The notes under the pieces are model-generated. The model did no database searches and had not been told where the DNA came from. It worked only from the letters and a program-made list of their open reading frames with translations. A stretch of 64,000 bases of DNA. Origin: Streptacidiphilus sp. PB12-B1b. Its GTDB lineage: Bacteria > Actinomycetota > Actinomycetes > Streptomycetales > Streptomycetaceae. Positions 54,764 through 63,706 of this stretch are shown here, piece after piece. The number at the start of each line of letters is the position of its first letter. Within the stretch, counting starts at the first letter, position 1. The stretch covers positions 4,526,001 to 4,590,000 of the forward strand of contig NZ_CP048405.1 of the NCBI RefSeq assembly GCF_014084125.1, written 5' to 3'. Made by a program: the position numbers and the translations under genes.

Positions 54764-56715
54764 TGGCCCTGCCAGCCCCCAACCTCGACGACCGGCGCTT
54801 CCAGCAGTTCGTCGACGACGCCAAGCGCTACATCCAGCAGCGCTGCCCGGAGTGGACCGACCACAACGTCTCCGACCCGGGCGTGACGCTGGTCGAGGCC
54901 GTGGCGCACATGGCGGACCAGATCGTCTACCGGCTCAACCGGGTACCGGAGAAGAACTACCTGGCGTTCCTGGACCTGCTCGGGGTCACCCTGTTCCCGC
55001 CCGCGTCCGCCCGCACCGCGGTGACCTTCTGGCTCTCCGCGCCGCAGAGCCAGCCGCTGCTGCTGCCGACCGGCACAGAGGTCGCCACCCAGCGCACCGA
55101 GACCGAGGACGCCGTGGTGTTCGCCACCGAGCGCGATCTCACGGTCGTCCCCTGCACGTTGGAGCGGGTCCTGCTGCAGCCGGGCGGCGAGCCGCCGATC
55201 GACCACACCGACGGGATCTTCGACGGCAAGGACACCGCCTGCTTCGGCGACCCGCCGCAGCCCGGCGACGCCATGCTGTTCGGGCTGACCGCCGCCGTCC
55301 CCGACTGCGCGGTGGTGCTGCGGCTCGGCAGCCGGGTGGACGGCGTGGGTGTCGACCCCCGGCAGCCGCCGCTGGTGTGGGAGGCGCTGACCGGCGACGG
55401 CTGGCACCCCTGCGAGGTGGACCGGGACACCACCGGCGGCCTCAACCGCCCCGGCGAGGTCGTGCTGCACGTGCCCTCGGGCCACACCGTGGCGCGCAGC
55501 GGGCGGCACGACGCGGGCTGGCTGCGCTGCCGCGTCACGCAGGCCGAGCCGGGCCAGCCCTTCTACACCCTCTCCCCGACCATCCGCTCCGCGTCGGCCT
55601 TCACCATCGGCGGCACCACCCGCGCCGTCCACGCGGACGTCGTCCGGGACGAGGCGCTGGGCGAGTCCACAGGCGTCCCCGGGCAGCGGCTGCGGCTGGC
55701 GCACGCACCCGTCGCCCAGGGCGATCCGCCGCTGCTGCTCCAGGTCTCGGACGGCGAGGGCTGGACCGACTGGACGGTCGTCCCGCACTTCGCCGGCTCC
55801 GGCCCGGACGACCGGCACGCCACCCTGGACGCCACCACCGGCGAGCTGGCCTTCGGCCCGTCCGTCCGCGAGCCCGACGGGACGATGCGCCACTACGGCG
55901 CGGTGCCGCCCAAGGGCGCGCTGATCCGCGCGCACCGCTACCGCACCGGCGGCGGCCGGGCCGGGAACGTCGCCCGGGGCAGCATCCGGGTGCTGCGCAG
56001 CTCCATCCCGTACATCGCCCGGGTGGACAACCGCGAGGCGGCGCGCGGCGGCGTCGACGGCGAGACCGTGGCCGAGGCCAAGGTCCGCGCCCCCGTGTCG
56101 CTGCGCGCCCAGGACCGGGCGGTGACCGTGCGCGACTACGAGGAGCTGGCCCGCCGCGCCGCCCCCGAGGCGGCCCGGATCACCTGCCTGGCGGCGGACG
56201 AGTCCCAGCACGGCGAGAACGCGGTGCGGGTGCTGGTCGTCCCGCAGGCCGTGCCGGACCAGGGCGGGCGGCTGCGCTTCGAGCAGCTGGTCCCCGGCGA
56301 CGAGCTGCTCGGCACCATCACCCGGCACCTGGACGAGCGCCGCCCGATCGGCACCCGGCTGGCCGTGGGACCGCCCTACTACCAGGGCGTCACGGTGGTG
56401 GCGACGCTGCACGCCTTCCGGGGCACCGAGTCGGAGCGGATCCGCGCGGCGGCCCTGGACGCGCTCTACGACCACCTGGATCCGCTGGCCGGCGGCGCGT
56501 ACGGGACCGGCTGGCCGTTCGGGCGTCCGCTGCAGGCGGGCGAGGTGTTCGCGGTACTGCAGCGGGTGCCGGGCGTGGAGCTGGTGGACCAGGTGCTGCT
56601 GCACCCGGCTGACCCGCTCTCCGGCAAGCGCGGCGACCCGACCGACCGGATCGACCTGGACCCCTCCGCCCTGGTCTTCTCGTTCGACCACCGCGTCCGC
56701 GTGATCGGGGGCTGA
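54763..56715 (+). CDS. cis11: CIS baseplate protein (gp6/baseplate J-like, Cis11)
   Basis: 650 residues. N-terminal domain with FVDDAKRYIQQRCPEWTDHNVSDPGVTLVEAVAHMADQ (by its ends), a central baseplate-J region near 380-470 (NVARGSIRVLRSS, ARGGVDGETVAEAKVRAPVSLRAQDRAVTVRDYEELA), and a C-terminal dimerisation part. This is the wedge component that links Cis9 and Cis12. Length and order fit the Afp11 family, with an extra middle domain (~100-330). Confidence 0.94.
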   Translation: MALPAPNLDDRRFQQFVDDAKRYIQQRCPEWTDHNVSDPGVTLVEAVAHMADQIVYRLNRVPEKNYLAFLDLLGVTLFPPASARTAVTFWLSAPQSQPLLLPTGTEVATQRTETEDAVVFATERDLTVVPCTLERVLLQPGGEPPIDHTDGIFDGKDTACFGDPPQPGDAMLFGLTAAVPDCAVVLRLGSRVDGVGVDPRQPPLVWEALTGDGWHPCEVDRDTTGGLNRPGEVVLHVPSGHTVARSGRHDAGWLRCRVTQAEPGQPFYTLSPTIRSASAFTIGGTTRAVHADVVRDEALGESTGVPGQRLRLAHAPVAQGDPPLLLQVSDGEGWTDWTVVPHFAGSGPDDRHATLDATTGELAFGPSVREPDGTMRHYGAVPPKGALIRAHRYRTGGGRAGNVARGSIRVLRSSIPYIARVDNREAARGGVDGETVAEAKVRAPVSLRAQDRAVTVRDYEELARRAAPEAARITCLAADESQHGENAVRVLVVPQAVPDQGGRLRFEQLVPGDELLGTITRHLDERRPIGTRLAVGPPYYQGVTVVATLHAFRGTESERIRAAALDALYDHLDPLAGGAYGTGWPFGRPLQAGEVFAVLQRVPGVELVDQVLLHPADPLSGKRGDPTDRIDLDPSALVFSFDHRVRVIGG

Positions 56716-56719
56716 CGGC

Positions 56720-57292
56720 ATGTCAGAATCCGCCGCATATCGGGGCGCTGTCGACGGGCTCGGCAGCCGGCACCCGATCGGCCTGCAACTGCCCGCCGTG
56801 TACGCCGACGACGAGATGGCGCAGCGCTTCACCGCCGGGCTGGACGACCTCCTCGCGCCGCTGCTCAACGTCCTGGACTGCCTGGACAGTTACTTCACCC
56901 CCGCGCTCGCCCCCGAGGACTTCACCGAGTGGCTGGGCAGTTGGGTCGGCGCGGAGACCGACCCGGACGCCCCGCTGCCGCTGCTGCGCGAGTCGGTGGG
57001 GGCGGCAGCCGGACTGCACCGGTTGCGCGGGACCACGCGCGGCCTGTCGGAGGCGGTCCGGCTGGCCTTCGGTGTGGAGCCGGAGATCAGCGAGAGCGGC
57101 GGGGCCGACTGGTCGGCCCGCCCGCTCGGGCCGTTCCCCGGTGACCCGCAGCCGCACCTGCGGGTGGTGCTGCGGGTCGAGGACCCCGGCAGCATCGACC
57201 AGCAACGCCTCACCGAACTGGTGCGCGCCGCACGCCCCGCCCACATACCCTGCACGGTCCAGGTGGCCGCAATGAGAGGACCCGCCACGTGA
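56720..57292 (+). CDS. cis12: CIS baseplate protein (phage tail protein I-like, Cis12)
   Basis: 190 residues matching the P2-type tail protein I group seen in eCIS: QLPAVYADDEMAQRFTAGLDDLLAPLLNVLDCLDSYFTP (by its ends), FTEWLGSWVG, LHRLRGTTRGLSEAVRLAFG. It occurs as the last conserved wedge gene in many loci. The start follows the Cis11 stop by four bases and the stop overlaps the next gene's GTG (GTGA). Confidence 0.9.
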   Translation: MSESAAYRGAVDGLGSRHPIGLQLPAVYADDEMAQRFTAGLDDLLAPLLNVLDCLDSYFTPALAPEDFTEWLGSWVGAETDPDAPLPLLRESVGAAAGLHRLRGTTRGLSEAVRLAFGVEPEISESGGADWSARPLGPFPGDPQPHLRVVLRVEDPGSIDQQRLTELVRAARPAHIPCTVQVAAMRGPAT

Positions 57293-58695
57293 ACGACACA
57301 ACCCAGAGGACGGAGCTGCGCTGCGCCGACTGCGGCGGGGTGGCCCACGCCGGGCAGTCCTTCTGCGACGACTGCGGGTCGTTCCTGAACTGGGAGCACC
57401 AGGCCGGGGCCCGCCCCGCCGCGGCCGAGCCGGCCGCCCAGGCGAAGCCGGAGCAGCCCGCCCAGGCCGGGGAACCGGAGCAGGAAGCGGCACCGGAGGA
57501 GGGCGCAGAGCCGGAACAGGCCGCGAAGCCGGAGCAGGCCGCCGTGCCGGAGCCCGCGCAGGCCCGACCCGCAGCACCGGCAACGTCCGCCGCACCGGCC
57601 GCAGCCGCGCCACCGGCCCCTCCGGCTCCGCCTGCCGCGCCGCCGACCCTCTCGGTCAAGAAGGCCGCTGACGCCACGTCACCTGTCGTCCCGGCGCAGG
57701 CTCCCCCGACGGCTGCCGCCCTCGGCCCGGAGGACGACACCACCGAGGTCCTCAACGAGCCGATCCACCCGGCCTCGCCCGCGCCCCCGGCCGCGCCGGT
57801 GCCGCCGGAGGTGGCCCGGGCCCGCGCGCTGCTGGTGCCGGTCGCCGACCGCAGCGTTCCGGGTCGGCCCGCGCCGGAGGTGGCGCCGGTGCTGCCGGGG
57901 ACGCCGTCGGCGGCGCGCCCCACCGTGCGGCAGCCCGGCGACGACGACCATGTGCCGCACGGCGAGCTGTGCCCCTGGTGCGGCACCGCCAACCAGCGGG
58001 ACCGGCACTTCTGCCGGCGCTGCGCGATGCGGTTGGCGGAGTCGCCCGGCGGTCCGCAGCGTCGGCCGTGGTGGCGGCGGATCTTCGACTTCCGTGGCCG
58101 CGAGGCCCCGTGGGCGGGCGAACGGCCGCGCCTGCGGCGGGACTTGGGCCGGATCGTGCGCTGGACGCTGGCGATCGCGGTCGCCGTGGCGCTGGTGGTG
58201 ACGGTAAGCACGGAGGCGACTCCGGCGACGCACGCGGTGGAGGACCACTTCGCCACCCGGGCGCAGATCCACCAGATCACCTTCAGCGCCTACCACGCCG
58301 ATCCGGCCCACCCGGCCTCGCTGGCCGGTGACGGCTACAACAACACCTGGTGGGGCACGGGTTACGGCGGTTTCAACACCGGCCAGTGGCTGCAGGCCAA
58401 CTTCGCCACCCCCACGCACCTGCTGAACGTGATCATCACGCCGTGTGCGGGCGCGGAGTCGGACCAGGTCTCGGTGGAGGCGTGCCCGCAGCAGTTGGAG
58501 GCGCTGATCACCAACAGCTCGGGGAAGACCAGCACCAAGCAGCTGTCGCTGAACGACGGCCAGCCGCAGACCTTCGGCCTGGACGCCCGGGACGTGACCA
58601 GCGTCCGTTTCATCATCGAGTCGATCTACGGCGTCAGCCCGCAGAAGCAGGTGGCCGTGGCCGAGATGGAGTTCTTCGGGCCCTCCAACTCCTGA
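57289..58695 (+). CDS. Zinc-ribbon/transmembrane/F5-8C-like protein, last gene of CIS operon
   Basis: 468 residues. Two zinc-ribbon motifs (CADCGG...CDDCGS at 12-30; CPWCGT...CRRCAM near 227-247) bracket a Pro/Ala/Glu-rich disordered stretch. A single membrane helix follows near 298-318 (IVRWTLAIAVAVALVVTVS), then a C-terminal discoidin/F5-8 type C-like beta domain (YNNTWWGTGYGGFNTGQWLQ, LLNVIITPC, FHRFI-type RFIIES). Translationally coupled to Cis12 and followed by the operon terminator, so it is part of the CIS set. It resembles the NADase-type glycan-binding group. A second membrane anchor, or surface-binding component, is the natural reading. Confidence 0.85.
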   Translation: MNDTTQRTELRCADCGGVAHAGQSFCDDCGSFLNWEHQAGARPAAAEPAAQAKPEQPAQAGEPEQEAAPEEGAEPEQAAKPEQAAVPEPAQARPAAPATSAAPAAAAPPAPPAPPAAPPTLSVKKAADATSPVVPAQAPPTAAALGPEDDTTEVLNEPIHPASPAPPAAPVPPEVARARALLVPVADRSVPGRPAPEVAPVLPGTPSAARPTVRQPGDDDHVPHGELCPWCGTANQRDRHFCRRCAMRLAESPGGPQRRPWWRRIFDFRGREAPWAGERPRLRRDLGRIVRWTLAIAVAVALVVTVSTEATPATHAVEDHFATRAQIHQITFSAYHADPAHPASLAGDGYNNTWWGTGYGGFNTGQWLQANFATPTHLLNVIITPCAGAESDQVSVEACPQQLEALITNSSGKTSTKQLSLNDGQPQTFGLDARDVTSVRFIIESIYGVSPQKQVAVAEMEFFGPSNS

Positions 58696-58742
58696 CTCCC
58701 TAAAATGCACTCACCGTGCATGCCGCGCCCAGCGCGCGGGCG

Positions 58743-58773
58743 CCGGTCCGGGCGGAGCCGCCCGGACCGGTTT
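58743..58773 (+). terminator. Rho-independent terminator of the CIS operon
   Basis: CCGGTCCGGGCG (58743-58754), 4-base loop, CGCCCGGACCGG (58759-58770), then TTT. A smaller ATGCAC/GTGCAT hairpin (58705-58721) precedes it. It ends the CIS transcript 48 bases after the last stop and rules out upstream GTG starts for the deformylase gene. Confidence 0.85.
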
Positions 58774-58808
58774 CCGCGCGCCAGGCCGTGACCGAGAGGG
58801 AGCCCGCA

Positions 58809-59492
58809 GTGCCCGCAGCCCACCACCGTCCAGCCGCCGTCGACCGCAGGGTCCGGCTCCAGGGCGAGCCGGTCGACTCCTGCCCGTCGCTGCTGCCCGA
58901 GGCGGAGCGCGGATCGGTGCTGCGGATCACCGAGGCCGGCGAGGAGATCCTGCACCGGCCGTGCCGCCCGGCGCAGGCGGAGTTCGGCACCCCGGAGCTC
59001 TCCCGGCTGATCGACGACATGTTCCGCACCATGTACGTCGCCGAGGGCGCCGGGCTGGCCGCCAACCAGGTCGACGTGGATCTGCGGCTGTTCGTCTACG
59101 ACTGCCTGGACGACGACGGCGTGCGGCACGTCGGGCACATCCTCAACCCGGTCCTGGACGAGGCCGGTCCGGTCGGCCGCAGGCTGATCGAGGACGACGA
59201 GGGCTGCCTGTCGGTGCCGGGCGCGGTGGCGGACGTCCCGCGCACCGACCGGGCGGTGGCGCGCGGCTTCGACCGGGAGGGCCGACCGCTGGTCATCGAG
59301 GGCACCGGCTACTTCGCCCGCTGCCTGCAGCACGAGACCGACCACCTGAACGGCGGCCTCTACCTGGACCGGCTCTCCAAGCGGGACCGCAGGGAGGCGC
59401 TGCGGCAGAGGGACGAACGGCGGGAGGCGGTGCTCGCCCGGCGCGCCGCCCGTTCGGCGGAACTGGACGCCGCCACCGGCCGCACGCCCTGA
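58809..59492 (+). CDS. def: Peptide deformylase
   Basis: 227 residues from GTG 58809 with GAGAGGGAG upstream; earlier GTGs would lie before or inside the CIS terminator. All three signatures are present: GAGLAANQ near residue 83, EGCLSVPG near residue 135 with the iron-binding cysteine, and QHETDHLNG near residue 177 with the two histidines and catalytic glutamate. It removes the formyl group from new proteins. The extended N-terminus (~30) and a charged C-terminal helix are common in actinobacterial forms. Probably one of several deformylases in the genome. Confidence 0.94.
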   Translation: MPAAHHRPAAVDRRVRLQGEPVDSCPSLLPEAERGSVLRITEAGEEILHRPCRPAQAEFGTPELSRLIDDMFRTMYVAEGAGLAANQVDVDLRLFVYDCLDDDGVRHVGHILNPVLDEAGPVGRRLIEDDEGCLSVPGAVADVPRTDRAVARGFDREGRPLVIEGTGYFARCLQHETDHLNGGLYLDRLSKRDRREALRQRDERREAVLARRAARSAELDAATGRTP

Positions 59493-59512
59493 GGGACCGG
59501 GGCCGACCAGGG

Positions 59513-59548
59513 ACGGTGCCCCGTCTCCACGCGAAGGCGGGGCACCGT
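59513..59548 (+). terminator. Inverted repeat after peptide deformylase gene
   Basis: ACGGTGCCCCG (59513-59523) and CGGGGCACCGT (59538-59548) are perfect 11-bp arms around a 14-base loop, 20 bases after the stop. No T-run, but a strong stem at the right place. Confidence 0.7.
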
Positions 59549-59668
59549 ACGCGTCCGGGGGGAGCGCCTGACAATCATGGCATGGACGCATCAATTACCG
59601 CCAGTGGGGCCCTGCCCCGCCGCACCGGTCCCCCGCCGGGGGCGCGCTTTCACGTGGAGGTGGTCACC

Positions 59669-59979
59669 TTGACCAGGAACACAGACGAGACCGCTCAGTA
59701 CCCGTCGATGGACCAGAGCTTCTGGGAGGAGCGCTACCGCTCGCGCAGCGTCCTGTGGAGCGGCCATGTCAATCCGCAGCTGGTCGCCGAGGCGGCGCGG
59801 CTCGCGCCCGGCGCCGCCCTGGACGTCGGCTGCGGCGAGGGCGGGGACGCCCTCTGGCTGGCCGAACGCGGCTGGCGGGTCACCGCGGTGGACTTCGGAG
59901 GCCGCGCGCGGTGCTGGACCCCGAGGGCCGCGAGGCGACCGTCCACGACGCGGTGCTCGTCGCCCGCCGCTCCGGCTGA
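59669..59979 (+). pseudogene. Class I SAM methyltransferase with large internal deletion
   Basis: From TTG 59669 (GGAGG eight bases upstream) the frame encodes the family's N-terminus: MDQSFWEERYRSR, then motif I LDVGCGEGGDALWLAERGWRVTAVDF ending near 59895. It then loses similarity. In another frame, from about 59899 to the stop at 59979, lies the family's usual C-terminal tail (RPRAVLDPEGREATVHDAVL, then VARRSG). So the middle ~100 codons are missing and the ends are out of frame. The remainder lacks motifs II-III and cannot be a functional enzyme. Confidence 0.8.
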
Positions 59980-60110
59980 GGCCACGGTGCCGCGCGCCCG
60001 GACGATCAACAGCCGCTAGTCTCGAGGACGAACGGCACGGCACCCGCGTGCGCGGCACGGGCACGCGCGCGGCACCGGCGGACAGGCGGCACGGGCGGAC
60101 GGAGCGTCGG

Positions 60111-61661
60111 ATGGCGGACAGCAGCGGGGTGCCCCGGCGGCGGTTCCTGGGCGCGGCAGCGGCAGCAGGGGCGGGCGCCGCCGGGCTGGGCGCGCTGGCC
60201 GGCTGCGGTACCCCCGCCTCCGCCGGGGACCGCGCGTCGGGCCGGCCCTCGCCGGTCCGCGCCACGACGGCGCGGCGCTCCGAGCAGTCCCTGCCCGGTG
60301 ACGCCGACTGGCGGCTGGTCTCCGCCGGTCCGCAGGAGGCCGTCCAGGGCTGGACCGACCAGGTCAGCGTCGAGCGCGGGGAGCGCTTCGCGCTCCATGT
60401 CTCCACCACCGCACCGGGGTTCACCGTGTCGGCGTACCGGGTCGGCTGGTACGGCGGCGCGCAGGCCCGGCTGGTGTGGCGCTCCGGGCGGATACCCGGC
60501 CGGGTCCAGCCGGCGGCGGGTTTCACCGACGCCACCCGGACCGTCACCACCGCCTGGGAGCCCACGCTGGGCGTGGCCACCGACGACTGGCCGACCGGCG
60601 CGTACCTGCTGCGCCTGGACGCCGAGAACGGCCACCAGCGGTACGTCCCGATGATCGTCCGGGACGCCGCCGCCAAGGGGCGGACGCTGCTGGTGCACGG
60701 CCCGGCGACCTGGCAGGCGTACAACGTCTGGGGCGGCTACAGCCTCTACCAGGGCGAGGACGGAGCCTACGGCACCCGCTCGCTGTCGGTCTCCTTCGAC
60801 CGCCCGTACGACGGCAACGGCGCGGAGAAGTTCCTGGTGTACGAGCGCGCGCTGGTGGTGCTGGCCGAGCGGCTCGGCATACCGCTGGCCTACACCACCG
60901 GCATCGACGTGCACCGGCAGCCGGCCGTGCTGGAGGGTGCGACGGCGCTGCTCTCGCTCGGGCACGACGAGTACTGGACGCCGCAGCAGCGCGCCGCCGT
61001 CACGCGGGCCCGCGACGCGGGCACCAACCTCGCCTTTCTCGGCGCGAACACCTGCTTCCGCCGCATCCGGGTCGAGGACGGCTCGCGCAGCGTGGTCTGC
61101 TACAAGACCGACTACCGCGACGATCCGCTCTACGGCCGGGACGACCCGGCGGTCACCACCGACTTCCGGGCCGAGCCCGCCCCCGACCCGGAGTCCTCGC
61201 TCACCGGAGTGCTGTACGAGGGCTACCCGGTGGACGCCCCGTACGTGGTCCTCGCCGCCGACCACTGGCTGTACGCGGGCACCGGGGTGGCCGCGGGTGA
61301 CTCCTTCCCGCACCTGGTCGGCGTGGAGTACGACCGGGTCACCCCGGGCGGGCCGGTGCCGCGCCCGATCGAGATCCTCGCGCACTCGCCGCTGGTGTGC
61401 GAGGGCCGGGCGAGCCACTCGGACACCGCCTACTACACGGCGCCCGGCGGGGCCGGGGTGTTCGCCTCGGGCACCATGCGCTGGGTCGAGGGCCTGATGG
61501 CGGGCGGGCGCGACGACGGCGGCGACCACGGCATGGACGCCCGCACCTGCGCCTTCGTCACCCGGGCCACGGAGAACCTGCTCACCGCCTTCGCCCAGGG
61601 CCCGGCCGGGCACCGCCTGCCGCCGCCGCGCGACAACATATCTGCGGTGTACGGCGACTGA
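60111..61661 (+). CDS. Tat-exported lipoprotein of the N,N-dimethylformamidase beta-subunit-like family
   Basis: 516 residues. Twin-arginine signal R9-R-R-F-L with a lipobox LAGC ending at residue 34. The rest matches the large DMFase-like domain of actinomycetes: VSAYRVGWYGGAQARLVW near 115, LLVHGPATWQAYNVWGGYSLY near 200, the LSLGHDEYWTPQQR motif near 285 and FLGANTCFRRIR near 315, and the late GTMRWVEGL. Bacterial DMFase needs a partner subunit and this one is exported, so hydrolysis of another amide or a structural role is possible. ATG 60111 has GGAG upstream. Confidence 0.82.
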   Translation: MADSSGVPRRRFLGAAAAAGAGAAGLGALAGCGTPASAGDRASGRPSPVRATTARRSEQSLPGDADWRLVSAGPQEAVQGWTDQVSVERGERFALHVSTTAPGFTVSAYRVGWYGGAQARLVWRSGRIPGRVQPAAGFTDATRTVTTAWEPTLGVATDDWPTGAYLLRLDAENGHQRYVPMIVRDAAAKGRTLLVHGPATWQAYNVWGGYSLYQGEDGAYGTRSLSVSFDRPYDGNGAEKFLVYERALVVLAERLGIPLAYTTGIDVHRQPAVLEGATALLSLGHDEYWTPQQRAAVTRARDAGTNLAFLGANTCFRRIRVEDGSRSVVCYKTDYRDDPLYGRDDPAVTTDFRAEPAPDPESSLTGVLYEGYPVDAPYVVLAADHWLYAGTGVAAGDSFPHLVGVEYDRVTPGGPVPRPIEILAHSPLVCEGRASHSDTAYYTAPGGAGVFASGTMRWVEGLMAGGRDDGGDHGMDARTCAFVTRATENLLTAFAQGPAGHRLPPPRDNISAVYGD

Positions 61662-61680
61662 CGCGGCGTCACCAAACGCG

Positions 61681-62892
61681 TCATTGTTCCGGTTCACGCA
61701 GGAGGACGCCCAACCCCAGGGCCGCCAACGGGATTGCGCAGAGCAGCGTCAGCACGCCCTGCGGTCCCCGGCTCTCCGCCAGCACGCCGAAGGCCGGGGC
61801 GATCAACCCACCGATGCTGACGGCCAGTCCGAGCGTCACGCCGGCCGCCGTGCCCGGACGGTTGGGCAGGTAGTCCTGGCCGAGCTTGACCAGCACCGCG
61901 AACGGGATGTTGAGCGCCGCCCCGGCGAGCCCGGCGAACAGCAGCGGAGCGAGCGTCCCGGGGAGGAACCGCAGCCCGGCCAGCATCGGGACGGCCAGTA
62001 CGGCCCCGAGTTGGACGGTGCGCACCATGCCGATCCGGTCGGCGATCCGTCCGCCCAGCAGCGTCCCGAGCACGCCGCCGCCCAGGAAGCAGGCCAGCGC
62101 GGTGCCGGCCACCGCGCGGGAGGCGTGCAGGTGCCTGATCCAGTACAGCTCGATGAAGGTGTTGACGCCGAAGAACACCGTCGAGCGGACCACCTCGATA
62201 CCGGTCAGCACCAGGAAGGGCGCCCAGCGGTCGGTGCCGGTGCGGAGCGGCGCGGCGGAGGCCAGCGCGCGGTGCCGGTGCCGGTTGCGGTGCAGCACGT
62301 AGGCGATCAGCACAGCCGGGGGGATGAACAGGGCGGTCGCACCCACGCCCCAGGCCACCAGTGCCGGGGTGGCCAGGACCGGAGCCAGGAAGAAGCCGAC
62401 ACTGCCGCCCGCGGCGAAAACGCCCATGGCCCCGGCGCTGTCGCCCGCCGCCTCCCGTGCGGCCTTGCCCGCCGCCGGATGGAACACGGCCACACCGAGC
62501 CCGGAGAGCAGGATCAGCGCCCACACCACCGGATAGGGGTGGAACAGCCCGGACAGGCCCAGCCCCAGACCGGCCAGGGCGACACCGGCCGCCGGCAGCC
62601 AGCCCCAGCGCACCCGGTCCACCAGCACCCCGAGGAACGGCTGCGGCACCGAACTGCCCAGGGTGGCCGCCAGGGTGAGGCCGGAGGCGGCCACGTAGCC
62701 GTAGTGGCGGTCCAGGACGAAGTACGGCACGCTCGCCGGGACCAGGCCCTGGTAGAGGTCGTCCACGGCGTGCGCGATCCCCCACAGCCGCATCCGCTGC
62801 CACATCGACGCCCCCGCGTCCGCGAGGGGCAGGCTGTCGAGGTCGGGCCGGGTCGGGTCGGGGGCGGCGGCGCGCCGCTCGATATCGGTCAT
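61681..62892 (-). CDS. MFS transporter (fosmidomycin-resistance Fsr-like)
   Basis: 403 residues with twelve predicted membrane helices. The opening WGIAHAVDDLYQGLVPASVPYF and the GVAVFHPAAGKAARE segment are typical of the Fsr/FosB-like branch of MFS drug exporters; PGTAAGVTLGLAVSIGGLIAP lies in the second half. Expected to export a small toxic compound by proton antiport. It is divergent from an AraC-type gene with 54 bases between start codons, implying shared control. Confidence 0.9.
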   Translation of the reverse strand: MTDIERRAAAPDPTRPDLDSLPLADAGASMWQRMRLWGIAHAVDDLYQGLVPASVPYFVLDRHYGYVAASGLTLAATLGSSVPQPFLGVLVDRVRWGWLPAAGVALAGLGLGLSGLFHPYPVVWALILLSGLGVAVFHPAAGKAAREAAGDSAGAMGVFAAGGSVGFFLAPVLATPALVAWGVGATALFIPPAVLIAYVLHRNRHRHRALASAAPLRTGTDRWAPFLVLTGIEVVRSTVFFGVNTFIELYWIRHLHASRAVAGTALACFLGGGVLGTLLGGRIADRIGMVRTVQLGAVLAVPMLAGLRFLPGTLAPLLFAGLAGAALNIPFAVLVKLGQDYLPNRPGTAAGVTLGLAVSIGGLIAPAFGVLAESRGPQGVLTLLCAIPLAALGLGVLLREPEQ

Positions 62893-62925
62893 GGCCCCAG
62901 CATCGCCAGCGACGCCCCCTGCGGA

Positions 62926-62956
62926 CTACCGGTATCCTGCCGAGCTATGCCGGTAG
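62926..62956. promoter_or_regulatory. Inverted repeat over the araC start region
   Basis: CTACCGG (62926-62932) and CCGGTAG (62950-62956) are perfect 7-bp arms 17 bases apart. Between them lie TATCCT (62933-62938), a -10 box, and the AraC ATG eight bases later, suggesting a leaderless, autoregulated gene. Confidence 0.55.
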
Positions 62957-63702
62957 ACCGCCATCCTCTGCACGGGCCGACCCTCGCCTCCCTGGTCCAC
63001 CGGGAACGGGTCGACTGGCACGACCACGCCGTCCACCAGCTCATCCACCCGAGCGCGGGGGTGCTGCAGGTGTCCACGCCGATCGGCGCCTGGATCGTGC
63101 CGCCGTACCGAGCGGTGTGGATCCCGGCCGAGGTGCCGCACGCCCACCAGGCGCACGGCCCCACCCACATGCGCACCCTGGCCTTCGCCGCGACCGTCAA
63201 CCCGCTCCGGCTCGACCGGCCCACGGTGCTGGCGGTCACCCCGCTGCTGCGCGAGGTCATTGTCAGCCTGACCGGGGACGACAGCCTGACCTCGGCGCAG
63301 CGGGAGAACCTGGAGCGGGTCGCGCTGGACCAGCTGTACCGGGTGGAGGCGCTGCCGCTGTGCCTGCCGTCGCCCGCCGACGACCGGCTGCGCCACGTCC
63401 ATGCGCTGCTCAGCGAGGACCCGGCCGACCAGCGCACCCTGGCCGAACTCGGAGCCGCAGTGGGCGCGTCCGAACGCACCCTGAGCCGGCTGTTCCGCAG
63501 CGAGACCGCGATGAGCTTCCCGCAGTGGCGCACCCAGCTGCGGCTGCACCACTCGCTCACCCTGCTCGCCGCCGGACGCCCGGTCACGGCCGTGGCGACC
63601 GCCTGCGGCTACAGCAGTTCCAGCGCGTTCATCGAGGCGTTCCGGCACGCCTTCGGCAGCACCCCCGGCAAGTACCGCCGGGAAGGGACGGACCGGCGCT
63701 GA
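62947..63702 (+). CDS. AraC-family regulator with cupin-like sensor domain
   Basis: 251 residues. An N-terminal cupin-like domain (~15-90; WHDHAVHQLIHPSAGVLQV, PYRAVWIPAEVPHAH) is followed by two AraC helix-turn-helices (~160-245; LAELGAAVGASERTLSRLFRSETAMSFPQWR and VATACGYSSSSAFIEAFRHAFGSTPGKYR, each given by its ends). Members of this NimR-like group control divergent exporters; the MFS gene is the likely target. No ribosome-binding site, in line with a leaderless message. Confidence 0.9.
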   Translation: MPVDRHPLHGPTLASLVHRERVDWHDHAVHQLIHPSAGVLQVSTPIGAWIVPPYRAVWIPAEVPHAHQAHGPTHMRTLAFAATVNPLRLDRPTVLAVTPLLREVIVSLTGDDSLTSAQRENLERVALDQLYRVEALPLCLPSPADDRLRHVHALLSEDPADQRTLAELGAAVGASERTLSRLFRSETAMSFPQWRTQLRLHHSLTLLAAGRPVTAVATACGYSSSSAFIEAFRHAFGSTPGKYRREGTDRR

Positions 63703-63706
63703 CGCC

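Noticed and set aside
58716-58808. Upstream GTG start for peptide deformylase
   Set aside because: The extension would include the CIS terminator hairpin, and a good ribosome-binding site precedes GTG 58809.
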